NCBI GenBank assembly: GCA_963835825.1
Contig: CAWIGZ010000005.1
Coordinates: 372,001 to 436,000, forward strand
Length of the DNA stretch: 64,000 bases
Origin: JADGRB01 sp963835825
GTDB taxonomy: Bacteria > Myxococcota_A > Polyangia > Fen-1088
Direction: 5' to 3'
Part shown: positions 26,451-35,421 of the stretch, in pieces
How the letters are laid out: each line of letters begins with the position of its first letter
Numbering within the stretch: the first letter of the stretch is position 1
Position numbers and translations under genes: made by a program
Notes under the pieces: generated by a model
What the model saw: the letters and a program-made list of their open reading frames with translations, nothing else
What the model was told of the DNA's origin: nothing
Database searches by the model: none

Positions 26451-26840
26451 GGGTCCTCCGCATGGTCTAGTTCGGTTGGATTCGGCGCAGCCGTCACGGT
26501 CGAGGCTGCCTTCGGCTCATTCTATCGAGAACGCCGCCTAGGGGACCGGAATCGTACCTCATCACGAGGCCGGGGCCGTTCGGTCCCCTTGGACCAGGAC
26601 TTGATCGTCCCTCAGCTCTTCGCTTCGCGGCGCCAGGGGGTCGACCCGACGCTGCTGCGGGAGAGGCGGCCGCCGCCGCGCTGCCGGCGTTCGCGGCTGC
26701 TCGCCCCAAGCGCCAGAGTGACGCGCCCGCGAATCCGTGACACCCGCTGTGTCGCGTCTCGGAAATTCGAGACCCAGACCCGCCAAGAGCGCGGCCCGGC
26801 GAGGCTTCACATTGGTCCGCGTCTTGCTGCGAGTCGGCAC
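26451..26840. other. divergent intergenic region
   Basis: About 390 bases between the SGNH and serpin genes. It holds both promoters; nothing else was recognised. Confidence 0.35.
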
Positions 26841-28121
26841 ATGAGCTCTCGGCGACGGCTCTTTGCCTGGGTGACGTCCGCAACCCTTGCGTGGGCGGCG
26901 GCGGGCTGCGGCAAGGGCGTTGACACCACCCCGTCCCCGGACGTCGGGGTCCAGCAGTCGTCGCTGGCGCGCGACACGAGCCCCACCGTGCCGGCCGAGG
27001 ACGCCGCCCAGCTCGCGGCCGACGACCAGGCCTTCGCCGTCGACCTGTATCAGCAGGTACGGGCGCGGCCGGGCAACCTGGTCTATTCGCCCACCAGCAT
27101 CTCGCTGGCCCTGGCCATGCTTTACAACGGCGCCGCCAACGCCACCGCGGCGCAGATGGCGGCGGCGCTGCACTTCACGCTGCCCGCGCCCCGCCTGGAC
27201 GCCGCCTTCGACGCGATGGACCTGACGCTGACCGCGCCTCCGAGCGGGAACGCCGCCTTCGCGCTCGCGGTCGCCAACTCGCTGTGGGCGCAGCAAGGGT
27301 TCGCCATCGAGCAGCCGTTCCTGGACGCCCTGGCGACCAGCTTCGGCGCCGGTGTGAACACGGTCGACTTCCAGACCGCCCCCGAGACCGCGCGCATGAA
27401 CATCAACGCCTGGGTGTCGGGCCAGACGCAGGGCGAGATCCCGATGCTGTTCGAACAGGGGACGATCGACGAGGCGACGCGCCTGGTGCTGGTCGACGCG
27501 GTCTTCTTTCACGGCGACTGGCAGACCCCGTTCGACGCGAACAGTCCGAATGGCACGTTCCACGCCGCCGCCGGCGACGTGACGGTGCCCATGATGGAGG
27601 GCCACGGAAACGCCCAGCTCTGGAGCGGCGACGGCTGGCAGGCGGCCGCGCTGCCCTATCAGGGCGGCACCACGCGGATGGTGGTGGTCGTGCCCGAGGC
27701 CGGGACCTTCGACAGCTTCGAGCAGGGCCTCACGACCGATCAGCTCACCGCGATCCTCTCGGCGCAGAGCGCGACGGGCGGCGCCGTGTCGATGCCGAAG
27801 TTCTCGTTCGGCTTCAATCAGAAGCTGAACGACACGCTGGCCGCGCTGGGGATGACGGACGCGTTCTCGGCGGCCGCCGATTTTTCCGGCATCGACGGGC
27901 GGACCGACCTGATGGTCGACTCCGTGATTCACCAGGCGAAGATCGCCGTCGACGAGCAGGGGACGACCGCCGCCGCGGCCACCGGCGTCGTCGTCCGCAC
28001 GACCTCGGTCGAGCTCAACTCTCTGACCGTCGATCGCCCGTTCCTGTTCTTCATCGTCCACCAGCCGACCGGCGCCATCCTGTTCGCCGGCCGCGTGGTC
28101 GACCCGTCGGCGATCAGCTAG
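26841..28121 (+). CDS. serpin lipoprotein (protease inhibitor)
   Basis: A 426-residue serpin. The signal MSSRRRLFAWVTSATLAWAA leads to lipobox AAGC. Core serpin motifs are present: NLVYSPTSISLALAMLYNGA, AVANSLWAQQG, VNTVDFQ, NAWVSGQTQGEIP, LVDAVFFHGDWQTPF and PKFSFGF. The reactive-centre hinge EQGTTAAAATGVVV has the small-residue pattern of inhibitory serpins, and RPFLFFIVHQPTGAILFAGR follows. The scissile bond falls near RTTS; target specificity cannot be predicted safely. Attached outside the cell, it may protect against proteases of prey, hosts or its own secretome. Confidence 0.9.
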   Translation: MSSRRRLFAWVTSATLAWAAAGCGKGVDTTPSPDVGVQQSSLARDTSPTVPAEDAAQLAADDQAFAVDLYQQVRARPGNLVYSPTSISLALAMLYNGAANATAAQMAAALHFTLPAPRLDAAFDAMDLTLTAPPSGNAAFALAVANSLWAQQGFAIEQPFLDALATSFGAGVNTVDFQTAPETARMNINAWVSGQTQGEIPMLFEQGTIDEATRLVLVDAVFFHGDWQTPFDANSPNGTFHAAAGDVTVPMMEGHGNAQLWSGDGWQAAALPYQGGTTRMVVVVPEAGTFDSFEQGLTTDQLTAILSAQSATGGAVSMPKFSFGFNQKLNDTLAALGMTDAFSAAADFSGIDGRTDLMVDSVIHQAKIAVDEQGTTAAAATGVVVRTTSVELNSLTVDRPFLFFIVHQPTGAILFAGRVVDPSAIS

Positions 28122-28131
28122 GAACCCTCGG

Positions 28132-28180
28132 ACGGTGGCTGGCCCACCGTTGGGGGATGGCCGCTCCGCTGCCATCCCCC
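28132..28180 (+). terminator. two tandem hairpins after the serpin gene
   Basis: ACGGTGG/CCACCGT with a five-base loop (28132-28150), then GGGGGATGG/CCATCCCCC with an eleven-base loop (28152-28180). Both stems are perfect and lie just past the serpin stop. Confidence 0.6.
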
Positions 28181-28262
28181 CCTCGCGACCTTGAACGTCC
28201 ACGACGACTCCCCTTTCGGTGGCGACCACCAGAAGGTCGATTGACCCGATACAGTGTCCGGG

Positions 28263-29190
28263 ATGATCACTCTGGTCGTTGCGTCGTTCCTGGCGATGCA
28301 GGTTCAAGGCGCGGGCAGCTGCCCGTCGCCTGGAGAAGTCGAGGCGAACCTGGCGCCGCTGCTTCCCGTCACCTTTGCCTCCGGCTCCGCCGATCTGGCG
28401 GCCATCACTGAGCAGGCGGACGGTACGTTATCGGTCTCGCTGGCGCGCCCCGACGGCAAGACCGTCGCCCGCCGGCGGCTGCCTCGCGCGGCGACCTGCA
28501 GCGAACAGGCGCAGACGGTCGCTGTCGCGCTGGCGGTCTGGGAAGCTCAGATTCACCCCGAGATTTCGTTGCGGCTCGATCGCCTGGCGGCACCGCCGAT
28601 GTCGTCGACCACGGGATCTCCGAGGGTGGCGGATGGCGACCTGACGATCCGTCGCGCGGCCCAAGGTGCACCGGCGCAGCCGCTCAAGCTGGGCGTCGGC
28701 GCTGGCGCAATGGGCGCCTGGCAACCAGGCTCCGTGGCACCCGGCGCGCGGCTCGACGCCACGCTCGGCAGGGCGAGCGGGGCCTGGCGCGCCCGGCTGT
28801 CGGTGGCCGGCGTGGCGACGCATTCCGAGAGCCTGTCGCCGGGGCAGGCCCGCTGGTGGCGGCTCTATCTCGCGCTCGGGGCAGACTACTGAGATCCCGC
28901 TCAGCCGCCGCTGGGATCTGGCGCTGGGCGCCGCCGGTGTGTTGGGGTTAGCGACGGTGGAAGGCGTCGGCTACACCACCGATCGGACGGCCCGGACGAC
29001 CGATGTGGGCGTCGAGTCCATGCTCCGCGTCGAGGTGCGACTCGGCGCGGTCCGACCCTGGCTGGGGCTGGCGGTCGTGGCCTGGCTGCGGGAACAGACC
29101 CTGGATGTGACCGGGGCGGCCGCCTCACTGGTGCTGCCCCGAGCCGAGCCGATGATCGCCTTGGGCACCGATTTCTACTGGCAGCCCTGA
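28263..29190 (+). pseudogene. secreted protein of an ECF sigma cluster, with a frame break
   Basis: The first part (to 28892) starts MITLVVASFLAMQVQGAGSC, a signal peptide, and ends abruptly at LYLALGADY. The sequence continues in the +1 frame as RRWDLALGAAGVLGLATVEG to a stop at 29190. Dropping one G from the run at 28878-28881 would join both parts into a single protein of about 308 residues, with a periplasmic half and a beta-rich half. It is either a real frameshift or a sequencing error. It immediately precedes the ECF sigma gene, as is common in related genomes. Function unknown. A GTG at 28254 is an alternative start. Confidence 0.55.
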
Positions 29191-29255
29191 AACCTTTGGC
29201 CCGTTCGCGACACCAAGGCCTCGTGACGCTCCGTTCGGTGGAGCCAACCGCCCGA

Positions 29256-29828
29256 ATGGAAGAAGAGTCGCAACCGCTGGAGTTCGATGCCGTCTATCAA
29301 GCGCACAACCAGACCGTCGCTCGCTGGGTGGCTCGGCTCGGGGGCTCCGGCGTAGACGTGGAGGACATCACGCAAGAGGTGTTTTTGTTCGTGAACCGCC
29401 GGCTGCCTGACTTTCGACAGGAGAGTCGGCTGTCGACCTGGCTGTTCAGCATCACCGCCAAGATCGTCGCCAACGATCGTCGCCGGAGGCAGATCCGCCG
29501 CTGGTGGACACGCTTTGCGCCCCATGCCGTCGAGAGCGCCGAGGCCCCCACCGACACCCCACTCGAGGAGCTGGAGAGGAGGGAGCGACGTACGCAGTTC
29601 TACCAGGCGCTCGACGCGCTCAACGAGCGCCAGCGCCGGGTCCTGGTCCTGTTCGAGCTGGAAGAGATGTCCATCGCCGACGTATCGGCCTTGACGGGGC
29701 TGCGCCCGGGAAATGTCCGGGTGCTGCTTCATCGGGCGCGAGCCGCCTTTCTCAAGCGTATGACCGATTGTGAGCTTCGGGAGATGCTGACGCGGGAAGA
29801 GCCCGCTTCAACGGAGAAGAAGACGTGA
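29256..29828 (+). CDS. ECF-type RNA polymerase sigma factor
   Basis: About 190 residues. Region 2 is clear (DVEDITQEVFLFVNRRLPDF, then STWLFSITAKIVANDRRRR), and region 4 shows LNERQRRVLVLFELEEMSIA, then LTGLRPGNVRVLLHRARAAF. This class reads envelope-stress-type promoters. The frame is open back to a TTG at 29196; I use the ATG at 29256, just before the conserved part, though a GTG at 29223 is possible. The stop overlaps the next gene by ATGA, so that gene likely regulates or works with this factor. Confidence 0.82.
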   Translation: MEEESQPLEFDAVYQAHNQTVARWVARLGGSGVDVEDITQEVFLFVNRRLPDFRQESRLSTWLFSITAKIVANDRRRRQIRRWWTRFAPHAVESAEAPTDTPLEELERRERRTQFYQALDALNERQRRVLVLFELEEMSIADVSALTGLRPGNVRVLLHRARAAFLKRMTDCELREMLTREEPASTEKKT

Positions 29829-30907
29829 AGACCGTCCGCGGTGACGATCCGGTGCGGTGGCGCGATCGCGACCTCGACGGCCACACCCTGGAAGCGCGCG
29901 CCGCCGCCTTGACCGATGCCGCGCGGCCGGCGCAAGCGCTGGGCCAGCAGGCGGTCGCCCGGATCCGGGCGGAGATCCTGCGACGGGCAGCTGGACGCCC
30001 TGGCTTCTTCGACTTCCGACGTCGTCCGATCATCGTGCGGGTGGCGGTCGGCCTGGCGCTCGTCCTGATGTGCGCCGCCACGGCCGATGGCGCGGCCGTC
30101 CTGTGGCGCAGGCATGCGGAGAGGGCACGGACGCAGGGACGCTCGACGCCGGTGCCGGCCGAGGCGCCCTCGCAAGCTGCTCGGGCGCGCCGCCGGGCGT
30201 CGGCCTCGAGCCCGGAGACGCCGCGAGACACGGCTCCGGAAACCGGCTCCGCTCCGATTCCGCAGCTCCCGTCCGACGAGGTCGGGACCAGACGGCCATC
30301 ATCCCAGCTTCGCGCGCGGGCGCGAGCCAGCGCCGCGCCCGCCCCAGAGGTTGCGCCCACGCCGGCGCCGCCGCCCGCCGAGGCGCGCGATATCGCACCG
30401 ACGAGAGCCACCGAGGCGGGGATGGTCGCCGAGGCGCTCTCGCAGCTTCGCCAGCAGCGAGATCCGCGCGCTGCGCTGGTGACGCTCGATGCGTACGCTC
30501 GGACGTTTCCTCACGGCGTCCTCGAGACCGAGGCCGTGCGCACCCGGGTGGAAGCGGTCATCCGGCTCGACGATCGCAAAGCGGCGCTCGCGTTGCTGGA
30601 CGCCATGCCGGGACTGTCCGACGAGCCGGGGACAGATCTGTTGCTGACGCGGGCGGAGCTGCGCGCCGCCGGCGGCCGCTTCCGCGAGGCGCTGGCCGAC
30701 CTCACCCACGTCGTGGAGGGGGAGGGTGGCGCTCCCGCGGCGAGCGAACGCGCGCTCTACGGGCGCGCGGTCTGTCTCGGGCGCCTGGGCGAGGATGACC
30801 GCGCTCGGGCGGACCTGCGCGCGTACGAACGGCGATTTCCGAACGGACGTTTCGCCACCGAGGTCCGACGCCTTCTGGCCGAACCCGCCCCCGCACAACG
30901 ACCGTGA
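29825..30907 (+). CDS. single-pass membrane protein with TPR-like C terminus, probable sigma partner
   Basis: A 360-residue protein. The N-terminal part (1-65) is cytosolic and charged, one membrane helix lies near 70-90 (IIVRVAVGLALVLMCAATAD), then a long Ala/Pro linker to about 190. The C terminus has TPR-like helices (LRQQRDPRAALVTLDAYART, FREALADLTHVVEG). This layout, directly overlapping an ECF sigma gene, suggests an anti-sigma or signal-transducing partner; no zinc-binding anti-sigma motif was seen. Confidence 0.65.
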   Translation: MKTVRGDDPVRWRDRDLDGHTLEARAAALTDAARPAQALGQQAVARIRAEILRRAAGRPGFFDFRRRPIIVRVAVGLALVLMCAATADGAAVLWRRHAERARTQGRSTPVPAEAPSQAARARRRASASSPETPRDTAPETGSAPIPQLPSDEVGTRRPSSQLRARARASAAPAPEVAPTPAPPPAEARDIAPTRATEAGMVAEALSQLRQQRDPRAALVTLDAYARTFPHGVLETEAVRTRVEAVIRLDDRKAALALLDAMPGLSDEPGTDLLLTRAELRAAGGRFREALADLTHVVEGEGGAPAASERALYGRAVCLGRLGEDDRARADLRAYERRFPNGRFATEVRRLLAEPAPAQRP

Positions 30908-30964
30908 CTCATCGACCGTAACTTATCGTCGCCTCGCGACACCAAGCAGGCCAAGGAGACCCTA

Positions 30965-32404
30965 ATGAACTCTTCGTCCCCCCGTTTCTTCTTGTCCGGA
31001 CTCGGCTTCGTCCTCCTGATGGCTGCCGGGAGCTGCGGAACCCGCTCCGTGATCGGCCAGCAGACTGGACAGGGGGGAGCGACAGGCGGAATGCCCGGCT
31101 CGGGCACGGGCGGACAGGCGAACCAGGGGGAGGGTGGTTTGACCGGCACCGGCGGGATCTCCAATCCGACCGGCACCGGCGGGAGCCCCAACACCGGGAC
31201 CGGGGGGAGCATCGTCGTGGATGGAGGAGGGAGCTGTCCCGTCGGCGCGGGCAACGCGGGCTCGTCCGGCAGCAGCCTGTCGTTTGGCACCCCGGTCGAT
31301 CACCTCACCCACGCAGGCTCGTTCCTCGTCGCTCTTGGAGATCTGAACGGCGACGGCAAACCCGATCTGGCCGTCGCCAACTACGCGATCCCGCCCAGCA
31401 CCGGCGGCATCGGCGGTAACGGCTCCGGCACGGGGGGCTCAGGGACCGGCGGCACCCCGGGAACCACGCGGGGCAGCGTGAGTGTGTTCTTGAGCTCGAC
31501 TGGCGGCTACGGCTCGCCTCAACTCTACAACGGGGGTATCAACCTGCAGTCCATCGTCGCCGGAGATCTGAACGGCGACCAAAGGGCCGACCTTGCCGTC
31601 GTGAACGATCAGGGCGTCAGCGTCCTCTTCAACGGCGGAAGCGGCACACTCCTGTCGCCGGTGAGCTTCGCGACCGGCACCGGACCGGTCATGGTCGCAC
31701 TCGGGGACCTGAACGGTGACGGAAAGGCCGACCTTGCCGTGGCGAACCGGGGCGCGTCGAACGGCTCGGAAATGGTCGGGGGCGATGTGGCCGTCCTGCT
31801 CAATATGGGTGGCGGAACCTTCGTTGCCGCCAACTACCCGGCGGGAGCCAGCCCGGTTTCGGTCGCCATGGCCGATCTGAACGGCGACGGAAAGGCCGAC
31901 CTTGCCGTCGCGAGCGGTACGGGCGTGAGCGTGCTCCTCAACAACGGGAACGGGACCTTCGGTGCGCCCGCCAGTTATGGATCGGGAACCAATCCCTTTT
32001 CGGTGGCCGCCGGGGATCTGAACGGCGACGGCAAGATCGATCTGGCGGTGGGAGGTCGCGACAGGGCCAGCGTGCTTCTCAATCTCGGGAACGGCACCTT
32101 TGCGGCGGCCGTCAACTACAGCTATGCGACCGACCCGTACAACGGCTCCGGGCAAATTGTGATCGGAGATCTGAACGGAGACGGCCGGCCTGATCTGGCC
32201 GGCAACACGCTCACAGACCCCTGCAGCGCCGTGGTCGTCCTGCTCAACCAGGGAAGCGGCGTCTTCGGCGCCCCTTCATATGTCCCCGCCTCCAACTCCA
32301 GCCCCTCCTCGGTCACCGTCGGGGATGTGAACGGCGACGGCAAGCTCGACTTGGTCGTTCCGAACGGCGACGGCGTCGCTCTCCTGCTGAACACGGCTCC
32401 CTGA
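30965..32404 (+). CDS. FG-GAP/VCBS repeat lipoprotein
   Basis: A 479-residue lipoprotein. The signal ends AAGSC, with a Gly/Thr-rich linker to about residue 90. It then has seven repeats of about 50 residues with DLNGDGKADLAV and variants, the calcium-binding loop of FG-GAP beta-propellers. Seven blades make one complete propeller. It starts 57 bases after the sigma-partner gene and may be part of, or a target of, that regulon. It likely mediates surface binding. Confidence 0.8.
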   Translation: MNSSSPRFFLSGLGFVLLMAAGSCGTRSVIGQQTGQGGATGGMPGSGTGGQANQGEGGLTGTGGISNPTGTGGSPNTGTGGSIVVDGGGSCPVGAGNAGSSGSSLSFGTPVDHLTHAGSFLVALGDLNGDGKPDLAVANYAIPPSTGGIGGNGSGTGGSGTGGTPGTTRGSVSVFLSSTGGYGSPQLYNGGINLQSIVAGDLNGDQRADLAVVNDQGVSVLFNGGSGTLLSPVSFATGTGPVMVALGDLNGDGKADLAVANRGASNGSEMVGGDVAVLLNMGGGTFVAANYPAGASPVSVAMADLNGDGKADLAVASGTGVSVLLNNGNGTFGAPASYGSGTNPFSVAAGDLNGDGKIDLAVGGRDRASVLLNLGNGTFAAAVNYSYATDPYNGSGQIVIGDLNGDGRPDLAGNTLTDPCSAVVVLLNQGSGVFGAPSYVPASNSSPSSVTVGDVNGDGKLDLVVPNGDGVALLLNTAP

Positions 32405-32747
32405 AGGGGCAGGTTCCCCGCATCAGATCGGGCGGACCCGAGCACTGCGCGGGGTTCCCCGGTTGGCCCGACCTGGGTGCCGCTTTGGCTCCCAGCGGTC
32501 GCCGCGCTTTTCGAAGCCGTCCTCGAGTACCGCGTAAGTCGTGCGATTCGCCTGACGACGACGGCCGAGACTCACGGGGAGTCGACGGGACGCTCAGACT
32601 GGGCCATCGGACCGCCGGGAATTCTGGCCTCATACGACCTGCCGTCCACGCCGGATGTCCGACGCTGTTTCACCGTCGAAATAGTTTGCGAGCGGCTGCC
32701 TGTTGCACGACTCTGGCGGCACCTCCCCACGACGTCGACAGGAGCGC
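32405..32747. other. intergenic, nothing recognised
   Basis: About 340 bases without a convincing gene, presumably the promoter region of the heme/beta-barrel pair. Confidence 0.35.
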
Positions 32748-33953
32748 GTGTTTTTGCAGTTCAAATTTCGCATTTCGTCTTTCTCGTTGGCCGTAACCGT
32801 GATGTTGATCGCTTTCGGCGCCGCCCGGCGCGCTGAGGCGTACACCTGGATGATTCGCTACGGGCACTCGAGCTGCGTCTCGTGCCACGTCGATCCTTCC
32901 GGGGGCGGCCTCTTGACCTCTTACGGGCGGGACGAAGGAGCGGACGTCTTGCGGACGCGCTGGTCGTCGAACGAGGACGACGACGCGCTCGAGCGCCAGG
33001 GCCAGTTTCTTTGGGGGCACGTCCACACGCCTGACTGGCTGTTGCTGGGCGGGAGCTTCCGCCCGGCGCTGATGGACACCCGCGTCTCCGCCGGCGGGAT
33101 GACCAACAGCTCGGCCACGCCCATCCTGATGCAGGCCGACCTGCGGGCGGGCATCAAAGCGGGCGGCTGGCGCGCGTCGGCCACCCTGGGCGTGGTCTCG
33201 ACCGGCGGCGCGTACGATTCGATCGCCGGGGCGCTGGTCTCCCGCGAGCACTGGGTCGGCTACACCTTCGGCGGCGACACCTTCATGGTCCGGGCGGGCC
33301 GGATGAACCTGCCGTATGGGCTGCGGGTCATCGAGCACGATCTCTGGATCAAGCAGTCGACCCGCACCGACATCAACGATCAACAGCAGCACGGGGTGGC
33401 GTTCGCCTTCAACAACCAGCTGATTCGCGCCGAGGTGATGGGGATCCTGGGCAACTACCAGATCAGCCCCGACGCCTTCCGCGAGCGCGGCTACAGCGCC
33501 TACGCCGAGATCGATCCGGTCGCGGGCTACGCCGTCGGCGTCAGCAGCCTGGTCACCCATGCCGCCGAGGACATCCAGCTGCACCTCGCGAACACGCGGC
33601 AGGCGCACGGGGTCTTCGCGCGGATCGCGCCGTGGACTCCGCTGGCGGTGCTGGGCGAGGCGGACCTGACCATTCAGAGCCCTGCCGGCGGGCCGCACGC
33701 GACCGGGGTCGCGACCATGCTTCAGGCCGACGTGGAGCCGCTGCAGGGGCTTCACGTGATCGCCACCGGTGAGACGTGGCGCCCGGGCGGTCCCCAGACC
33801 GACACCTCCTATGGCGCCTGGGGCTCGGTCGACTGGTTCTTCGGCTGGCACTGGGACGTGCGCTTCGACGCCATCTGGCGAACGATGGCGCTGGGCGGAG
33901 GGATGCGGGCGGACGCCACGGTGCTGCTGGGACAGCTTCATCTATACTTGTGA
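32748..33953 (+). CDS. c-type heme plus outer-membrane beta-barrel protein
   Basis: A 401-residue exported protein. The signal (VFLQFKFRISSFSLAVTVML, ending RRAEA) is followed at once by one heme site, SSCVSCHVDPSGGGLLTSYG. The rest is beta-rich with alternating aromatic strands (HWVGYTFGGDTFMVRAGRMN, GSVDWFFGWHWDVRFDAIWR) and ends in LHLYL, like an outer-membrane barrel. It could carry electrons into or through the outer membrane. The GTG at 32748 has AGGAGC upstream and gives a clean signal peptide. A second heme gene follows 7 bases later. Confidence 0.72.
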   Translation: MFLQFKFRISSFSLAVTVMLIAFGAARRAEAYTWMIRYGHSSCVSCHVDPSGGGLLTSYGRDEGADVLRTRWSSNEDDDALERQGQFLWGHVHTPDWLLLGGSFRPALMDTRVSAGGMTNSSATPILMQADLRAGIKAGGWRASATLGVVSTGGAYDSIAGALVSREHWVGYTFGGDTFMVRAGRMNLPYGLRVIEHDLWIKQSTRTDINDQQQHGVAFAFNNQLIRAEVMGILGNYQISPDAFRERGYSAYAEIDPVAGYAVGVSSLVTHAAEDIQLHLANTRQAHGVFARIAPWTPLAVLGEADLTIQSPAGGPHATGVATMLQADVEPLQGLHVIATGETWRPGGPQTDTSYGAWGSVDWFFGWHWDVRFDAIWRTMALGGGMRADATVLLGQLHLYL

Positions 33954-33960
33954 GGCGCGC

Positions 33961-34423
33961 ATGACGAGAACATGGCTGTGGATCCCGTTGGTGGCTGCCT
34001 CGTTCGGGGGCGCCCGAACCGCGTGGGCGCGCAAGCAGTTCCCGTCCGACATCGCGCGCGCATTGAACGCGCCGTACGCTCCCGCGTGCAGCATCTGTCA
34101 CCTGGACGGCAAGACGGGCGGCGCCACGCTGGTCACGCCGTTCGCGTATTCGATGCGGGCGCGCGGCATGGCCGGATCGAGCAGCAGCGTCGAGGTAGCG
34201 ATCTCTGAAGGTGCAGTCCGACGGCGTCGACAGCGACGGAGACGGCGACCCCGACGCCGACGAGATCATCAAGGGCACCGACCCGAACGAGCCGGGCTCC
34301 GCGACGGGCTACGCCGATCCCAACTTCGGTTGCACGGTCGCGGGGCGGTCGCCGCCCGGGGCGGCGGTCCTGGCCGGCGCGGGCCTGGCGCTGGGGCTGC
34401 TCATCCGTCGCCGACGTCGCTGA
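33961..34423 (+). pseudogene. heme-site protein with MYXO-CTERM tail, frame break near 34201
   Basis: The frame from 33961 gives a signal (MTRTWLWIPLVAASFGGART, then AWA), a heme site PACSICHLDGKTGG, and then runs into Arg-rich nonsense after about 34200. The next frame continues logically as VQSDGVDSDGDGDPDADEII (Asp-rich, calcium-type) and ends with Cys, a hydrophobic segment and RRRRR, a MYXO-CTERM-type sorting tail for cell-surface anchoring. Removing one base near 34201 restores a protein of about 153 residues. It is 7 bases from the heme/beta-barrel gene, so the two likely work together in electron transfer at the surface. Confidence 0.6.
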
Positions 34424-34628
34424 GTTTCTCGGCGACCTTGACGGGACAACGCCGTTGCTGACGACTGTTTCGGGAGTAAGCTCAGGCCGAGACCCGAGGC
34501 GGGTCGCCCGCCGCCAGCATCTTGTGCCGAATGTCTTCCCAGGGGAGCGCGCGAGATGAAGGTCGACGCTCTCGAATGATGGTGCGAGGATTTGGCCGCA
34601 AGGACGCCAAGCGGGCGGAGGAAACCAG

Positions 34629-35144
34629 GTGACGCTACGACAGGTGTTGCGGGAGGACTGGGCTGCCAACAGCCGCGACTGGACCCGACCAGGACTCCAG
34701 GCGCTTGCGGTCCATCGGTTCGGGGTGTGGCGCATGAAGATAAGGGCCCGCCCGGTTCGGCTGCCGTTCAGCGCCCTTTACCGGGTCCTCTTCGTATGCC
34801 AACGCAACTTCTACGGCGTCGAGTTGCCGTTCACGGCCAAGATCGGGCGTCGCTTCCGGATCGAACACCAGGGCGTGATTGTGGTTCATGGTGACGCGGT
34901 CATCGGAGATGACTGCACGATTCATCAGGGTGTGACGATTGGCTCCCGAACGGGCGATGGGACCTTGGGTGTCCCGACCATCGGTAACGGCGTCTACATC
35001 GGCGCCAACGCCACGATATTGGGGAAGACCCACGTCGGCGACCGAGCCACGGTTGCCGCGGGCGCGGTTGTAATTCGGGACGTGCCCGCCGGTTGCCTCG
35101 TCGGTGGGGTGCCGGCCAGGGTGTTACAGCCGAAATCGTGTTGA
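34629..35144 (+). CDS. serine O-acetyltransferase-like hexapeptide protein
   Basis: A 171-residue acyltransferase with left-handed beta-helix repeats: VIVVHGDAVIGDDCTIHQGV, then PTIGNGVYIGANATILGKTH, ending PAGCLVGGVPARVL. It matches CysE-type serine acetyltransferases of the short form, but similar proteins acetylate sugars or other amines, so the substrate is uncertain. The GTG at 34629 has GGAGGAAA at good spacing. It stands alone, so the context does not help. Confidence 0.8.
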   Translation: MTLRQVLREDWAANSRDWTRPGLQALAVHRFGVWRMKIRARPVRLPFSALYRVLFVCQRNFYGVELPFTAKIGRRFRIEHQGVIVVHGDAVIGDDCTIHQGVTIGSRTGDGTLGVPTIGNGVYIGANATILGKTHVGDRATVAAGAVVIRDVPAGCLVGGVPARVLQPKSC

Positions 35145-35421
35145 CCTCCGGCTCAACGAGGCGAGCCTTGATGGGTGGTGTTCAAGCGGTCGGCGAGGGT
35201 CGTTCTGGCTAGAACGAGCCGCCCAGCCCCGAAGGCGAAGGCCCCGCATCCTCACCGCCTCCGAATTCAAGTTTGGCCCCAGCACGACTGGATCATGTCG
35301 TTGCGCAACCGTCCACTGCGGGCGGAACCGCGCTGGAGTAAGTGGGCATTAGGCGGCGGTCCTGTTCTCCACAATTGAGCTCAGATTGACACCACCCTGC
35401 GAATGAGCGCACGCTCGTCCA

